Shown here: positions 7,686 to 15,754 of the stretch, piece by piece
Layout of the letters: each line of letters starts with the position of its first letter
Position numbering within the stretch: position 1 is the stretch's first letter
Assembly (NCBI GenBank): GCA_018644725.1
Contig: JABGPZ010000030.1
Location: forward strand, 1-52,278
Source of the DNA: Phycisphaerales bacterium
GTDB lineage: Bacteria; Planctomycetota; Phycisphaerae; SM23-33
Length of the DNA: 52,278 bases
Direction: 5' to 3'
Program-made: the position numbers and the translations under genes
The notes under the pieces: generated by a model
Database searches by the model: none
What the model saw: only the letters and a program-made list of their open reading frames with translations
What the model was told of the DNA's origin: nothing

Positions 7686-9995
7686 ATGACTCAGGCAACC
7701 GACGAAAAAGGGTACGCCGCCGATATGCACCACAGCCAATTCAAGCCGAATGACCGGCTGAAACAGCTGATTGGACGTCGCGACTGGCTGACCCAGAACC
7801 ACAAAAAAGATCTCTACTGCGACAACGCCGAGTTCCTGATCTATCATTGGTCGGGCAAGAGCGAAACCTTTGCCGCCGCAACAGGCGACAACGCGGCCTC
7901 GGAAGAAGAGCGGATCAACATCGGCGACCACACCTGCCGCGTCGATGTCGGCGGGCCGTTCCCCTATCTCGACGAAATGCCCTCGAAGGTTCACGGGAAC
8001 GAACCGACGGTGACCAGCTGGGCGGCGGACTATGCTTTTTTCCTTCGCCACAGCGATGCGGAGGTGTATCCTCATGAACAAATTGTTGGCGAATTTCACT
8101 GGCAATTGGATGAGGCGCGGTCCTACAAATATCCTGGCAGTCATGCGGAATTGGGCCACAAAGCGCGTGAGTTGGGCGCAGGCGGATTCAGCCTCGCACA
8201 CACTTGCCCAGACCTTGCGATTGGTCTGAAGCTTGGCTGGGGCGGGTTGCTGGACAAAGTGCGCGCCTCGCGTGGCAAACACGCCGCTTACGGGAACGCA
8301 AAATCCGTGGAATACCTCGACGCCAGTGAGCAGGTTGTGTTGTCGGTGATCGATTATGTCCAGCGTCACGCGACCCAAGCCTCTATGCTGGCCACCCAAA
8401 CAGACGACGCCAATCTTAAAGCCAACTACGAACTGGTCGCGGCCAATTGTGCCAATATTGCCCAAAAACCGCCTTCGACCTATCACGAAGCATTGCAGTG
8501 GATTATGCTCTACATGATCGTCGAGCGCATTAACGGCCACGGGAATGGCTATGGCCGATTTGATCAACTCCTGAACCCGTTTTATCAGGCCGACAAGGCG
8601 GCAGGTCGCATCGATCGCGAGCGCGCTCGGGAACTGCTGGCGGAGTGGTATCTCAAGTATGGCCCGCACTTGTCCTATGGGGGGCGACGGGAAGATGGCT
8701 CGGACGCAACGAACGAGATGAGCTGGATTGGTCTCGAAGCCTACGATATGGTCGGTGGCTACAACCAGTTCGGCGTACAGTGGCATAGCGACATGGACCC
8801 GGAATTTTGGGCCTACTGCAATGACGTTGTCGCGCGTCACGGTTGTGGCGTACCCGCGTTGTTGAACAACGATGTTATGGTCGGGAGCCAGCTCCGAACG
8901 GGGTTCCCCGAAGCCCATGCTCGAAACACGTCCTACAGCGGGTGTCAGTGGTATTGCATCCCCGGCCGGGAGTATCAGGACCAGGATGTCAATTGCATCG
9001 TTCTGATTGCGCCAATGCAACGGGCGATGAATCTTGCCATTGAGCAAAACGTTGAGACATGGGACGAATTTTGGGCGATCTATTGCCACGAAGTCGACCG
9101 TACGAGCGATGCCTTTGTGGATTTCAAAAACGAGGCCTACAAGTATCATGCCCAACTCTGGCCGGAAATGATCACCTCGCTTTGCTCCCACGGTCCGATC
9201 GAAAAGGGCCGCGATCTCACGGACTTCGATTCCGTTGACTACAACTACCCCTCCGTGAATGTCTTGGGCGTGCCGAATGTGGCCGACTCAATGTATGCGA
9301 TCAAACGCGGGTGCTTTGACGAGAAAAAATACACCCTTCAGCAACTCCACGATGCTTGCACGAGCGACTGGACGGGTGAAGGGGAAGAGGTCATGCGCCA
9401 GTATTTCCTCAATCTACCCAAGTTTGGCAACGATGAAGATTCTGTCGATGCCATGGCTGTAGAGATTTCTGAACAGGTGCGTGAAACGACGGAAGCCAAA
9501 CATTGCATCAAGGGCGGGCACTTTCGCCCGTCACTCTTCCAGTTCCAAGGCCACACCGTTGCGGGCCCCTATCTCGGCGCAACCCCCGATGGGCGCAAAC
9601 GTGCGGAACCGTTGGCACATGGAATGAACCCCATGCATGGCCGAAACACTGAAGGGCTTCTGGCGACGGCGAACTCCTTCACCAAACTGGACTTCAATAA
9701 ATACCAAGGTGGCTCGCTCCAGATCGAACTTCACCCGAGCGCCTTTGGGGGATACGACAGCCGCGGGGACATGATGCAGCAATTCTCCGATGTCTTTTTT
9801 GCTCAGGGGGGAGTGCAGATCAACCTCAACGTCTTCGACTTGGATGAGCTTCGCGATGCCTATGAGAATCCGGAAAAGACGGAATACGATCACATCGTTG
9901 TCAAGGTCACGGGCTACTCCGCCCACTTTACCAAAATGGATCGCCAGTTCCAGAAGGAATTTTTGGAACGCGTCAACTACACCAAACTGAACTGA
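7686..9995 (+). CDS. Glycyl radical enzyme 1, pyruvate formate-lyase family, atypical active site
   Basis: A 769-residue glycyl radical enzyme. The C-terminal radical loop is VTGYSAHF with Gly743, and the thiyl-radical loop is SGCQWYCIPGREY with Cys420 as the expected catalytic Cys and Cys424 four residues later. In GRE dehydratases and C-N or C-S lyases of the GCVE type a Glu stands two residues after the Cys; here it is Trp422. It also lacks the adjacent Cys-Cys of pyruvate formate-lyase. The reaction is therefore open; a sugar or sugar acid substrate is suggested by the symporter, mutarotase and cupin in the same operon. The enzyme needs an oxygen-free cytoplasm and activation by a radical-SAM activase, most likely the next gene. 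The start at 7686 is chosen over upstream codons that would overlap the mutarotase. Confidence 0.85.
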   Translation: MTQATDEKGYAADMHHSQFKPNDRLKQLIGRRDWLTQNHKKDLYCDNAEFLIYHWSGKSETFAAATGDNAASEEERINIGDHTCRVDVGGPFPYLDEMPSKVHGNEPTVTSWAADYAFFLRHSDAEVYPHEQIVGEFHWQLDEARSYKYPGSHAELGHKARELGAGGFSLAHTCPDLAIGLKLGWGGLLDKVRASRGKHAAYGNAKSVEYLDASEQVVLSVIDYVQRHATQASMLATQTDDANLKANYELVAANCANIAQKPPSTYHEALQWIMLYMIVERINGHGNGYGRFDQLLNPFYQADKAAGRIDRERARELLAEWYLKYGPHLSYGGRREDGSDATNEMSWIGLEAYDMVGGYNQFGVQWHSDMDPEFWAYCNDVVARHGCGVPALLNNDVMVGSQLRTGFPEAHARNTSYSGCQWYCIPGREYQDQDVNCIVLIAPMQRAMNLAIEQNVETWDEFWAIYCHEVDRTSDAFVDFKNEAYKYHAQLWPEMITSLCSHGPIEKGRDLTDFDSVDYNYPSVNVLGVPNVADSMYAIKRGCFDEKKYTLQQLHDACTSDWTGEGEEVMRQYFLNLPKFGNDEDSVDAMAVEISEQVRETTEAKHCIKGGHFRPSLFQFQGHTVAGPYLGATPDGRKRAEPLAHGMNPMHGRNTEGLLATANSFTKLDFNKYQGGSLQIELHPSAFGGYDSRGDMMQQFSDVFFAQGGVQINLNVFDLDELRDAYENPEKTEYDHIVVKVTGYSAHFTKMDRQFQKEFLERVNYTKLN

Positions 9996-10007
9996 CCCTC
10001 GAAACCC

Positions 10008-10988
10008 ATGAGCAAGCAACGCACAGCGGGTGTCTTTGATACCCACCGAATGGCCACGGATGACGGACCGGGCATGCGTACGACCCTGTTCTTCCAGGGC
10101 TGTCCGATGCGCTGTCGTTGGTGCCATAACCCCGAGAGCATTTCCATGGCCTCGAAGGTCTGGAGCGTCAACACCAAGGCGTGCATTGACTGTGGTGAGT
10201 GTGCCCGAGTTTGCCCACGGAAGGCGATGGTGTCCACCGGGGACGGGAGGACGATTGACCGTCAATCCTGTGATAATTGCGGAGAGTGTGCCGAGGTGTG
10301 CCCGACGCATCACCTCCAGAGTGTCGCTGAGAACTGGACCGTGGACCAGGCCGCCAAGTTTGTTCTGAAAGACAAGCCCTTCTATGATCGGAGTGGTGGC
10401 GGAGTGACTGCCTCCGGCGGCGAACCGCTCAGTCATGCGGAATTCGTTGCAGAGTTGTTTCGCAAACTTCAGGCTCAAGGGGTACACACGGCTCTGGATA
10501 CCTGCGGCCTTTGTTCTGCGGAGCAAATTCAATCCATCCTGCCCCACACAGACTTGATCCTGTGGGACATCAAAACGATGAACCCCGAAGAGCACGCCGC
10601 GTTCACGGGTGTCTCCAATGAACGTATTCTCGAAAACCTTCTTCTCGTGGCCGAGTGGGTTCGAAATCATTCCGAAACTGATCTTTGGATTCGCACGCCG
10701 TTGGCCCCGGGCATGACCGCGACATCCGACACCCTCCGTCAAATCGGTACGTTCCTGCAAGACCATCTCGCGGGCACGGTGTCCCGATGGGACTTGTGCG
10801 CATTCAACCCGATGGCCCGCGACAAATACAAACGCCTGGGCCTCACTTGGGAATTGGCCGAGACTCCTTTGCTTACCAAAGACCAAGCCGCGGAACTCCT
10901 CCGTGTTGCCCAGCAACACGCCCCGGCCGCAACGGACGTCTCGCTGGGAGGACCGACCCAGGCCACACCCCTTACCAATAAAGCATGA
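10008..10988 (+). CDS. Glycyl radical enzyme activase 1 (radical SAM)
   Basis: A 326-residue activating enzyme. The radical-SAM cluster motif CPMRCRWC gives Cys32, Cys36 and Cys39, followed by the NPES segment. Two ferredoxin-like 4Fe-4S motifs follow, CIDCGECARVCP (59-69) and CDNCGECAEVCP (88-98), as in activases of the glycerol dehydratase and arylacetate decarboxylase type. SGGEP at about 136-140 is the SAM-binding GGE motif. It abstracts hydrogen from the radical Gly of its partner. It starts 13 bases after GRE1, so GRE1 is the likely partner. Its end overlaps activase 2 by ATGA. Confidence 0.93.
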   Translation: MSKQRTAGVFDTHRMATDDGPGMRTTLFFQGCPMRCRWCHNPESISMASKVWSVNTKACIDCGECARVCPRKAMVSTGDGRTIDRQSCDNCGECAEVCPTHHLQSVAENWTVDQAAKFVLKDKPFYDRSGGGVTASGGEPLSHAEFVAELFRKLQAQGVHTALDTCGLCSAEQIQSILPHTDLILWDIKTMNPEEHAAFTGVSNERILENLLLVAEWVRNHSETDLWIRTPLAPGMTATSDTLRQIGTFLQDHLAGTVSRWDLCAFNPMARDKYKRLGLTWELAETPLLTKDQAAELLRVAQQHAPAATDVSLGGPTQATPLTNKA

Positions 10989-11887
10989 CTGAAACACTGA
11001 CACACATTCGACTGTTTGACATCCAACGCTACAGCGTACATGATGGCGATGGGATACGAACCAACGTATTCCTCAAGGGCTGTCCGCTGGCGTGCAAGTG
11101 GTGTTCTAATCCCGAGTCGCAGAGTTTCGCCTTCGAGAAGACCTACAATGCCTCGACGTGTATGGGCTGTCAGCGGTGCGTTGAGGTCTGCCCGACCGGG
11201 GCCATGACATTGGAAGGCCCGCAACCCAAGGGAACGTGCACCCTGTGTTTCCGGTGTGAAGCGGCCTGTCCCACGGCCTCGATTCGCCGAATCGGCCAGG
11301 ATTGGTCCATCGACGCGGTGTTGGAAGAAGTTCTCAAGGACAGCGCGTTCTACACTGTTTCTGGTGGAGGGGTGACCCTCTCCGGCGGCGAACCTCTCGC
11401 CCAGCCAGAGGCCTGCGGGGAGCTGGCGAAAGCGATCAAGCAACTCGGACTGCACCTGGCGATTGAAACCTGCGGGTATGCACCGTGGGCCAAGGCAGAG
11501 CCTGTATATCGCCTTTGCGATCAGATTCTGTATGACATCAAGGAAATCGATCCGGAACGCCACAAACGGTTTACCGGTGTGGACAATGCGTTGATCTTGG
11601 ACAACGCCCGCAAGGCCGCTGCGCTGGAGAGCGAATTCATTGTGCGTGTTCCGGTAATTGGTGACTATAATGACAGTCAGGACACCATCCAGGACATCGC
11701 CGAATTTGCGGCGGAGATCGGGGCGGAGGCAATCCACCTCCTGCCTTTCCACCAGCTCGGTGAAAATAAATACCATCGGGCAGGACTACAATATACATGC
11801 AACGCCTACACGCCCGATGACGAAATGATGCGGGAACTGGCCGATGTGGCCAGCTCGTGTGGCATCCCCGTGCAAATCGGCGGCTGA
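10985..11887 (+). CDS. Glycyl radical enzyme activase 2 (radical SAM)
   Basis: A 300-residue paralogue of the preceding gene. Radical-SAM cysteines are Cys33, Cys37 and Cys40 in CPLACKWC; the two accessory clusters are CMGCQRCVEVCP (59-69) and CTLCFRCEAACP (85-95); SGGEP lies near 128-132. It is translationally coupled to activase 1 by ATGA at 10985-10988 and ends 32 bases before GRE2, which it probably activates. Two separate activases suggest the two GREs are not interchangeable for activation, but cross-activation cannot be excluded from sequence. Confidence 0.93.
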   Translation: MTETLTHIRLFDIQRYSVHDGDGIRTNVFLKGCPLACKWCSNPESQSFAFEKTYNASTCMGCQRCVEVCPTGAMTLEGPQPKGTCTLCFRCEAACPTASIRRIGQDWSIDAVLEEVLKDSAFYTVSGGGVTLSGGEPLAQPEACGELAKAIKQLGLHLAIETCGYAPWAKAEPVYRLCDQILYDIKEIDPERHKRFTGVDNALILDNARKAAALESEFIVRVPVIGDYNDSQDTIQDIAEFAAEIGAEAIHLLPFHQLGENKYHRAGLQYTCNAYTPDDEMMRELADVASSCGIPVQIGG

Positions 11888-11919
11888 GACCGACAACCAA
11901 CCCCATTGAGGTGAATCGA

Positions 11920-14340
11920 ATGCAAACTACACCATTCCAGCCTATCATAAAAGAAGTCCTCCCCGAAGGCTCCGCCGGATCGCAACGCATCCAGCGCATG
12001 CGCCAGCGCGTGGTCAACGTTCAGCCAGAAGTGTGTCTGGAACGCGCCCGGATCGCAACACGCGTCTACAAGGCCAACGAGCACCTGAGTCCCTTGCCAT
12101 TGCGAACGAAAACCTTCGACGCGGTTCTTCGGGAGATGAGCCTTCTGATTCTCGACGACGAGTTGATCGTCGGCCACCAATCCTCCAAGCACCGCAGTGC
12201 GCCGCTGTTCCCGGAATTTGCCGTGGAGTGGATCAACGACGAAATTGAGACCTTCTACACGCGCGCGCAGGATAAATTCTACATCAGTGATGAAGACATT
12301 CAAACGTTCCGCGAAGAGATCTATCCGTACTGGACCGGCAAGACCTTCAAAGACAAGATGATGACCTACATGTCCGAGGAGGTTCGCAAACTCCGCTTCG
12401 ACGCGGGGCTTATCAGCGTTGGTGTGCATGAAGAGAGCGCCATTGGTCATGTGTTGCTCGACTATCAAAAGATTCTCACCCATGGGTTCAGCGGGGTCAA
12501 GGCGACGATTCAAGAGAAGATCGATGCGCTGACATCGTGGAAGGCGGAAGACCTTCGCGCAAAGCAGTTCTACGATGCGTGCCTGTCCGTGTGCGATTCG
12601 GTGATCGCCTTCGCGCGGCGCTATTCGGAACTGGCGACGCAGCTGGCCGAGGCCGAGGCGGATCCCAAACGCAAAGCCGAGCTACTTGAGATTGCCAAGG
12701 TCTGCGCGCGCGTTCCCGAATTCCCGGCCGAAACCTTCCACGAAGCGCTGCAAAGTTTCTGGTTCATCCAGATCGTCACGCAAATCTACGACAACGGCGT
12801 GTCCATCTCGCCGGGGCGCTTTGACCAATACATGCTCCCGTACTATACGCAGGATATTGAATCAGGCCTGCAAACCAAGGAGAGCGCCCAGGAGCTTCTT
12901 GAGGCCATGTGGGTCAAGTTCTGCGAGCCGATCAAGATTTATTGTGCCGAGGATGCAGCGTTCCACGCGGGCTATCCCATGGGGCAAAACCTCATCATTT
13001 CCGGCCTGCTTCCCGACGGGAATGACGGGACCAACGAACTGTCCTATCGCTGTCTCGAAGCCCATTCGCACCTCGTGCTCTCCCAGCCAAATTTCTCGGT
13101 GCGATTGCACTCAAAATCTCCCATCCAGTTCGTTCAGCATGTCTGCGAGGCCATCCGCAAAGGCAACGGCATGCCGCAGATCGTCAACGACGACATCTAT
13201 GTGCCGGCGATGATGAATCTGGGGGTTCCCCTCGCCGACGCGCGCGACTACACTCTCGTGGGATGCGTCGAGATTTCGCCTCGCCATACCTGGGGCCGAT
13301 GCAACGGCGGCTACCTGAACCTCAGCAAGGTTCTCGAATTGACCCTGTTCAACGGGCGTTGCGGGATTTCCGACAAGCAGGTCTCCATCGAAACCGGCGA
13401 CCCGACGAGCTTTGATACCTTTGAGAAATTCGTCGAGGCGTTCACCCGCCAGATGAATTACTGCATGGAAAAACTCGTCGAGTGGGACAACCTCATCGAC
13501 ATGGTCCACGCCGAGAACATGCCCATCCCGCTCCACTCGATTTTGGTGGACGATTGCATCGAAACCGGCACGGACGTCCTCAAAGGCGGCGCGCGCTACA
13601 ACTGGACCGGCCCGCTGGGCGTGGGGATCGCCAACGTTGGCGACTCGCTCTATACGCTCAAGAAGGCCATCTATCAAGACAAGACCTTCACCATGGAGCA
13701 GTTGGTTCGCGCTCTGGAAACCGACTTTGACGGCGAAGAGGTCATGCGCCAAACTCTGATCAATCGGGTTGATAAATATGGCAACGACCTCGACGGCCCG
13801 GACCAAATGGTCAAGCGGGCTACGGACATCTTCTTTGATTCCATGCTCGGCTACGAGACCTATCGCGGCGGACCGTTCACGGCGGCGTTGCTCCCCGTGG
13901 CGGCGTACGTTGCGTTCGGGCTGGCCACGGCGGCGTTGCCGGACGGCAAAAAGAAATACGCGCCTCTTGCCGACGGCATTTCGCCCACCTCCGGCGCAGA
14001 CATCAAGGGCCCGACGGCCGCGATGCGCTCGATCTGCGCGATCGATCATGTCCGCTGCGGCAACGGCGTAATCTTCAATCAGAAGATTTCCCCCACCGCC
14101 GTCTCGACGCCCGAAGGCATCGCCAAATGGGCCAACATGATCATGGGCTATATCGCCCTCGGCGGCGGCCACGTGCAGTTCAACATCGTCGATGCTGAAA
14201 CGCTACGCAGCGCCATGATTCATCCCGAAGAGCACAAGGGCCTGGTCGTCCGCGTCGCCGGGTACAGCGCATTTTTCAACGAGCTTGCACCGGAAATCCA
14301 GGAAAGCATCATCGCCCGAACCGAACACACCCTTGCATAA
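11920..14340 (+). CDS. Glycyl radical enzyme 2, GCVE-type (dehydratase/lyase class)
   Basis: An 806-residue glycyl radical enzyme with the canonical active site LVGCVEIS, Cys449 and Glu451, and the radical loop RVAGYSAFF with Gly781. GGARYNWTGPLGVGIANVGDSL-type segments and the PDGKKKYAPLADGISP region are those of the glycerol/propanediol dehydratase branch, which also holds choline, isethionate and hydroxyproline enzymes. The Cys-x-Glu pair fits water or group elimination from a 1,2-diol-like substrate, for example a deoxy-sugar-derived diol, but the substrate is not determined by what I can see. GAGGTG before the ATG at 11920 supports this start over the longer upstream frame. Confidence 0.9.
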   Translation: MQTTPFQPIIKEVLPEGSAGSQRIQRMRQRVVNVQPEVCLERARIATRVYKANEHLSPLPLRTKTFDAVLREMSLLILDDELIVGHQSSKHRSAPLFPEFAVEWINDEIETFYTRAQDKFYISDEDIQTFREEIYPYWTGKTFKDKMMTYMSEEVRKLRFDAGLISVGVHEESAIGHVLLDYQKILTHGFSGVKATIQEKIDALTSWKAEDLRAKQFYDACLSVCDSVIAFARRYSELATQLAEAEADPKRKAELLEIAKVCARVPEFPAETFHEALQSFWFIQIVTQIYDNGVSISPGRFDQYMLPYYTQDIESGLQTKESAQELLEAMWVKFCEPIKIYCAEDAAFHAGYPMGQNLIISGLLPDGNDGTNELSYRCLEAHSHLVLSQPNFSVRLHSKSPIQFVQHVCEAIRKGNGMPQIVNDDIYVPAMMNLGVPLADARDYTLVGCVEISPRHTWGRCNGGYLNLSKVLELTLFNGRCGISDKQVSIETGDPTSFDTFEKFVEAFTRQMNYCMEKLVEWDNLIDMVHAENMPIPLHSILVDDCIETGTDVLKGGARYNWTGPLGVGIANVGDSLYTLKKAIYQDKTFTMEQLVRALETDFDGEEVMRQTLINRVDKYGNDLDGPDQMVKRATDIFFDSMLGYETYRGGPFTAALLPVAAYVAFGLATAALPDGKKKYAPLADGISPTSGADIKGPTAAMRSICAIDHVRCGNGVIFNQKISPTAVSTPEGIAKWANMIMGYIALGGGHVQFNIVDAETLRSAMIHPEEHKGLVVRVAGYSAFFNELAPEIQESIIARTEHTLA

Positions 14341-14383
14341 CCAAACCCATTCACCGCGACGAAATAAGGAGAGGGATTTTACA

Positions 14384-14983
14384 ATGAAGCAATGGACCAA
14401 TGAGGATTTCTATGTTGATGGCAAGTTTGACGAAGCCAAGGCCAAACAGGCCTATTTCGAGCTGATGGAATATCACGGTTACCCAATTTTTGAAAGTTAT
14501 AAGGGCGAGCAAATGTGGTGCCCCGACTTTGACCTAGGCGACTTCGCCCATGTCGGCATGGCGGGTGTGTTCTGGATGAACCACAACCATGAGGGCGGGG
14601 GCTATCTCGGGCATGAAATCCTTCTTCTGCCTGGCCAGATGATCGTCGAGCACAGCCACGTCGCCGTCGAGGGTGTCTGCCCGGCCAAGCGAGAAGGCTG
14701 GCTGATCCGCCATGGCTCGGCCTATAATTTCTCGACCGAAGAAGAGCCGACGGGGTTCCTTGAAGGCGTGGAAATCCCCGAAAGCCAAAAACCTTACGTC
14801 ACCGTCAATTCCTGCACATTGCTCAACGCTGGCGACACCGACCAGTTGAACGTTCCCGAATCGAGCCACTTCCTCATGGGCGGGCCTGAAGGCGCGATCA
14901 TCACGGAATTCGCGACGTACCACACCAATGACGCGCTCCACTTCACCCACCCCACACTGGAGTTCGGCGTCAAAGAATCCTGA
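14384..14983 (+). CDS. Cupin protein resembling D-lyxose/sugar isomerases
   Basis: A 199-residue single-domain cupin. Motif 1 runs from LLPGQMIVEHSHVAVEG and has the metal-ligand pattern His90, His92 and Glu104, and a later His162 in SSHFLMGG fits motif 2. This arrangement with a long spacing before Glu and the phrase GWLIRHGSAYNF resembles cupin-type D-lyxose ketol-isomerases. As the last gene of the operon it may isomerise the imported sugar or an intermediate. It could also be a different metal-cupin lyase. GGAGAGG precedes the ATG; the longer frame from 14285 overlaps GRE2 and is not supported. Confidence 0.7.
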   Translation: MKQWTNEDFYVDGKFDEAKAKQAYFELMEYHGYPIFESYKGEQMWCPDFDLGDFAHVGMAGVFWMNHNHEGGGYLGHEILLLPGQMIVEHSHVAVEGVCPAKREGWLIRHGSAYNFSTEEEPTGFLEGVEIPESQKPYVTVNSCTLLNAGDTDQLNVPESSHFLMGGPEGAIITEFATYHTNDALHFTHPTLEFGVKES

Positions 14984-14992
14984 CCCATTCAA

Positions 14993-15127
14993 GCGGGCGA
15001 TGAGATTCGCTCACTGCGTTCGCGGCAACTCCGCTACGAATCGCAAGCGATTCTGGGCTGCGTTGGACGAACTCACGGGATGTCCACTCGCTACGCTCGT
15101 GTCCATGTGAGTTCAAATCTCATCGCC
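14993..15127. repeat. Split tRNA-Gly-derived element (right copy, inverted T-arms)
   Basis: The left end (14993-15009) is the acceptor/T-arm tail of tRNA-Gly read on the minus strand; the right end (about 15106-15127) is a complete T-arm GTGAG, TTCAAAT, CTCAT plus CGCC on the + strand. Between them lie a perfect hairpin GAATCGC/GCGATTC and a perfect 8-bp inverted pair GAACTCAC/GTGAGTTC. Bases 14996-15037 are identical to 4048-4089. The element sits between the GRE operon and an intact tRNA-Gly. Confidence 0.8.
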
Positions 15128-15131
15128 ATTG

Positions 15132-15164
15132 AAAAAGGACTGGTCCTTTGGATCAGTCCTTTTT
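15132..15164. terminator. Bidirectional terminator between the GRE operon and tRNA-Gly
   Basis: Stem 15132-15146 pairs with 15150-15164 over 15 bp with one G-T wobble and a TTT loop. The A-run and T-run flanks make it work in both directions, ending the + strand GRE operon and the minus-strand tRNA-Gly transcript. Confidence 0.9.
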
Positions 15165-15168
15165 GAGA

Positions 15169-15240
15169 AGCGGGCGATGAGATTCGAACTCACGACATTC
15201 ACGTTGGCAACGTGACGCTCTACCACTGAGCTACGCCCGC
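15169..15240 (-). tRNA. tRNA-Gly (anticodon GCC), copy 1
   Basis: A 72-base cloverleaf read on the minus strand: acceptor GCGGGCG/CGCCCGC, D-stem GCTC/GAGC, anticodon stem TCACG/CGTGA with loop TTGCCAA, T-stem GTGAG/CTCAT with loop TTCGAAT, discriminator T. CCA is not encoded. It is identical to the copy at 32713-32784. It stands at the right border of the GRE block, next to a split copy of its own tail. Confidence 0.97.
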
Positions 15241-15479
15241 GAAGGGGAGTATTATAGGAAAACACGGCCCATTGTCAAGGGGCCTGCCCGTTCGGAAAAA
15301 AAGATTTCTCCATTTGAATCCCCTCGCTGAAACGACTTGGCCACTCTCTGCATTTCGAACTGCACTCATACGCGATGGTTAGAAAAGGCGTTCGGCCATA
15401 ACTGTCAAGACGGGTGTTGATGCGGTGGGGGGCTACCCAAAAAACTCAGAGAAAGGGTTGGCCTCGAGGGTTTGGCTGC
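15241..15479. other. Intergenic region between tRNA-Gly and the structured leader
   Basis: Apart from the tRNA promoter no gene is supported. The long frame from 15425 into the lipoprotein is an upstream extension without a ribosome binding site or signal peptide at its start. Confidence 0.5.
15251..15278 (-). promoter_or_regulatory. Sigma70 promoter of tRNA-Gly copy 1
   Basis: On the minus strand TTGACA (15278-15273) and TATAAT (15256-15251) are separated by 16 bases; the tRNA begins 10 bases after the -10. Both hexamers are perfect. Confidence 0.92.
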
Positions 15480-15650
15480 CTACCATAGAAGTGGAACAGG
15501 GGAACGGTGCCCCATTCCGACAGTCCCGTCTGCAAGCGAATCGGAGTAGATTCGCGGCGCAACAACGGTTGCGTCAGCCGCCGGATGGCAAGGAAATTAA
15601 TTCTCTGTCACCCGGCGGTATTTTTATGCCGCAGACCCTCTGCTTCGAAA
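15480..15650 (+). promoter_or_regulatory. Hairpin-rich putative structured RNA leader
   Basis: Four perfect stems lie in 110 bases: 15536-15542 with 15549-15555; 15558-15563 with 15568-15573 closed by AACG; 15578-15584 with 15612-15618; and 15631-15635 with 15639-15643. Just before them AGGGGAACGGTG (15498-15509) and TTCCGACAGTCCCG (15515-15528) resemble the cobalamin-riboswitch core, but the usual B12 box is not evident. No coding frame fits. It lies about 100 bases before the start of a lipoprotein gene and could be a riboswitch-like leader or a free RNA. Confidence 0.4.
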
Positions 15651-15754
15651 AAATGTCCTCTTTTTCATTTTCCCCTTCACTGTCTCAAGCTCCTCTCCTA
15701 CAATCCATTACGCATCCAATCCACCGATTCGAAACTCGACTCAAGGAGAATCCC

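Noticed and set aside
7686-9995. GRE1 as pyruvate formate-lyase
   Set aside because: The adjacent Cys-Cys pair of that enzyme is absent and the operon context is sugar-like.
4369-14983. Bacterial microcompartment around the GRE genes
   Set aside because: No shell-protein domains, encapsulation-peptide extension or aldehyde/alcohol dehydrogenase genes are seen in the operon.
4048-15240. Integrase or transposase gene for the putative island
   Set aside because: No reading frame in the interval has recombinase motifs; the island idea rests only on the repeats and the tRNA.
15480-15650. Confident call of a cobalamin or FMN riboswitch
   Set aside because: Parts of each consensus appear, but the B12 box is missing and the 5' half of the FMN element is absent, so only a structured region is claimed.
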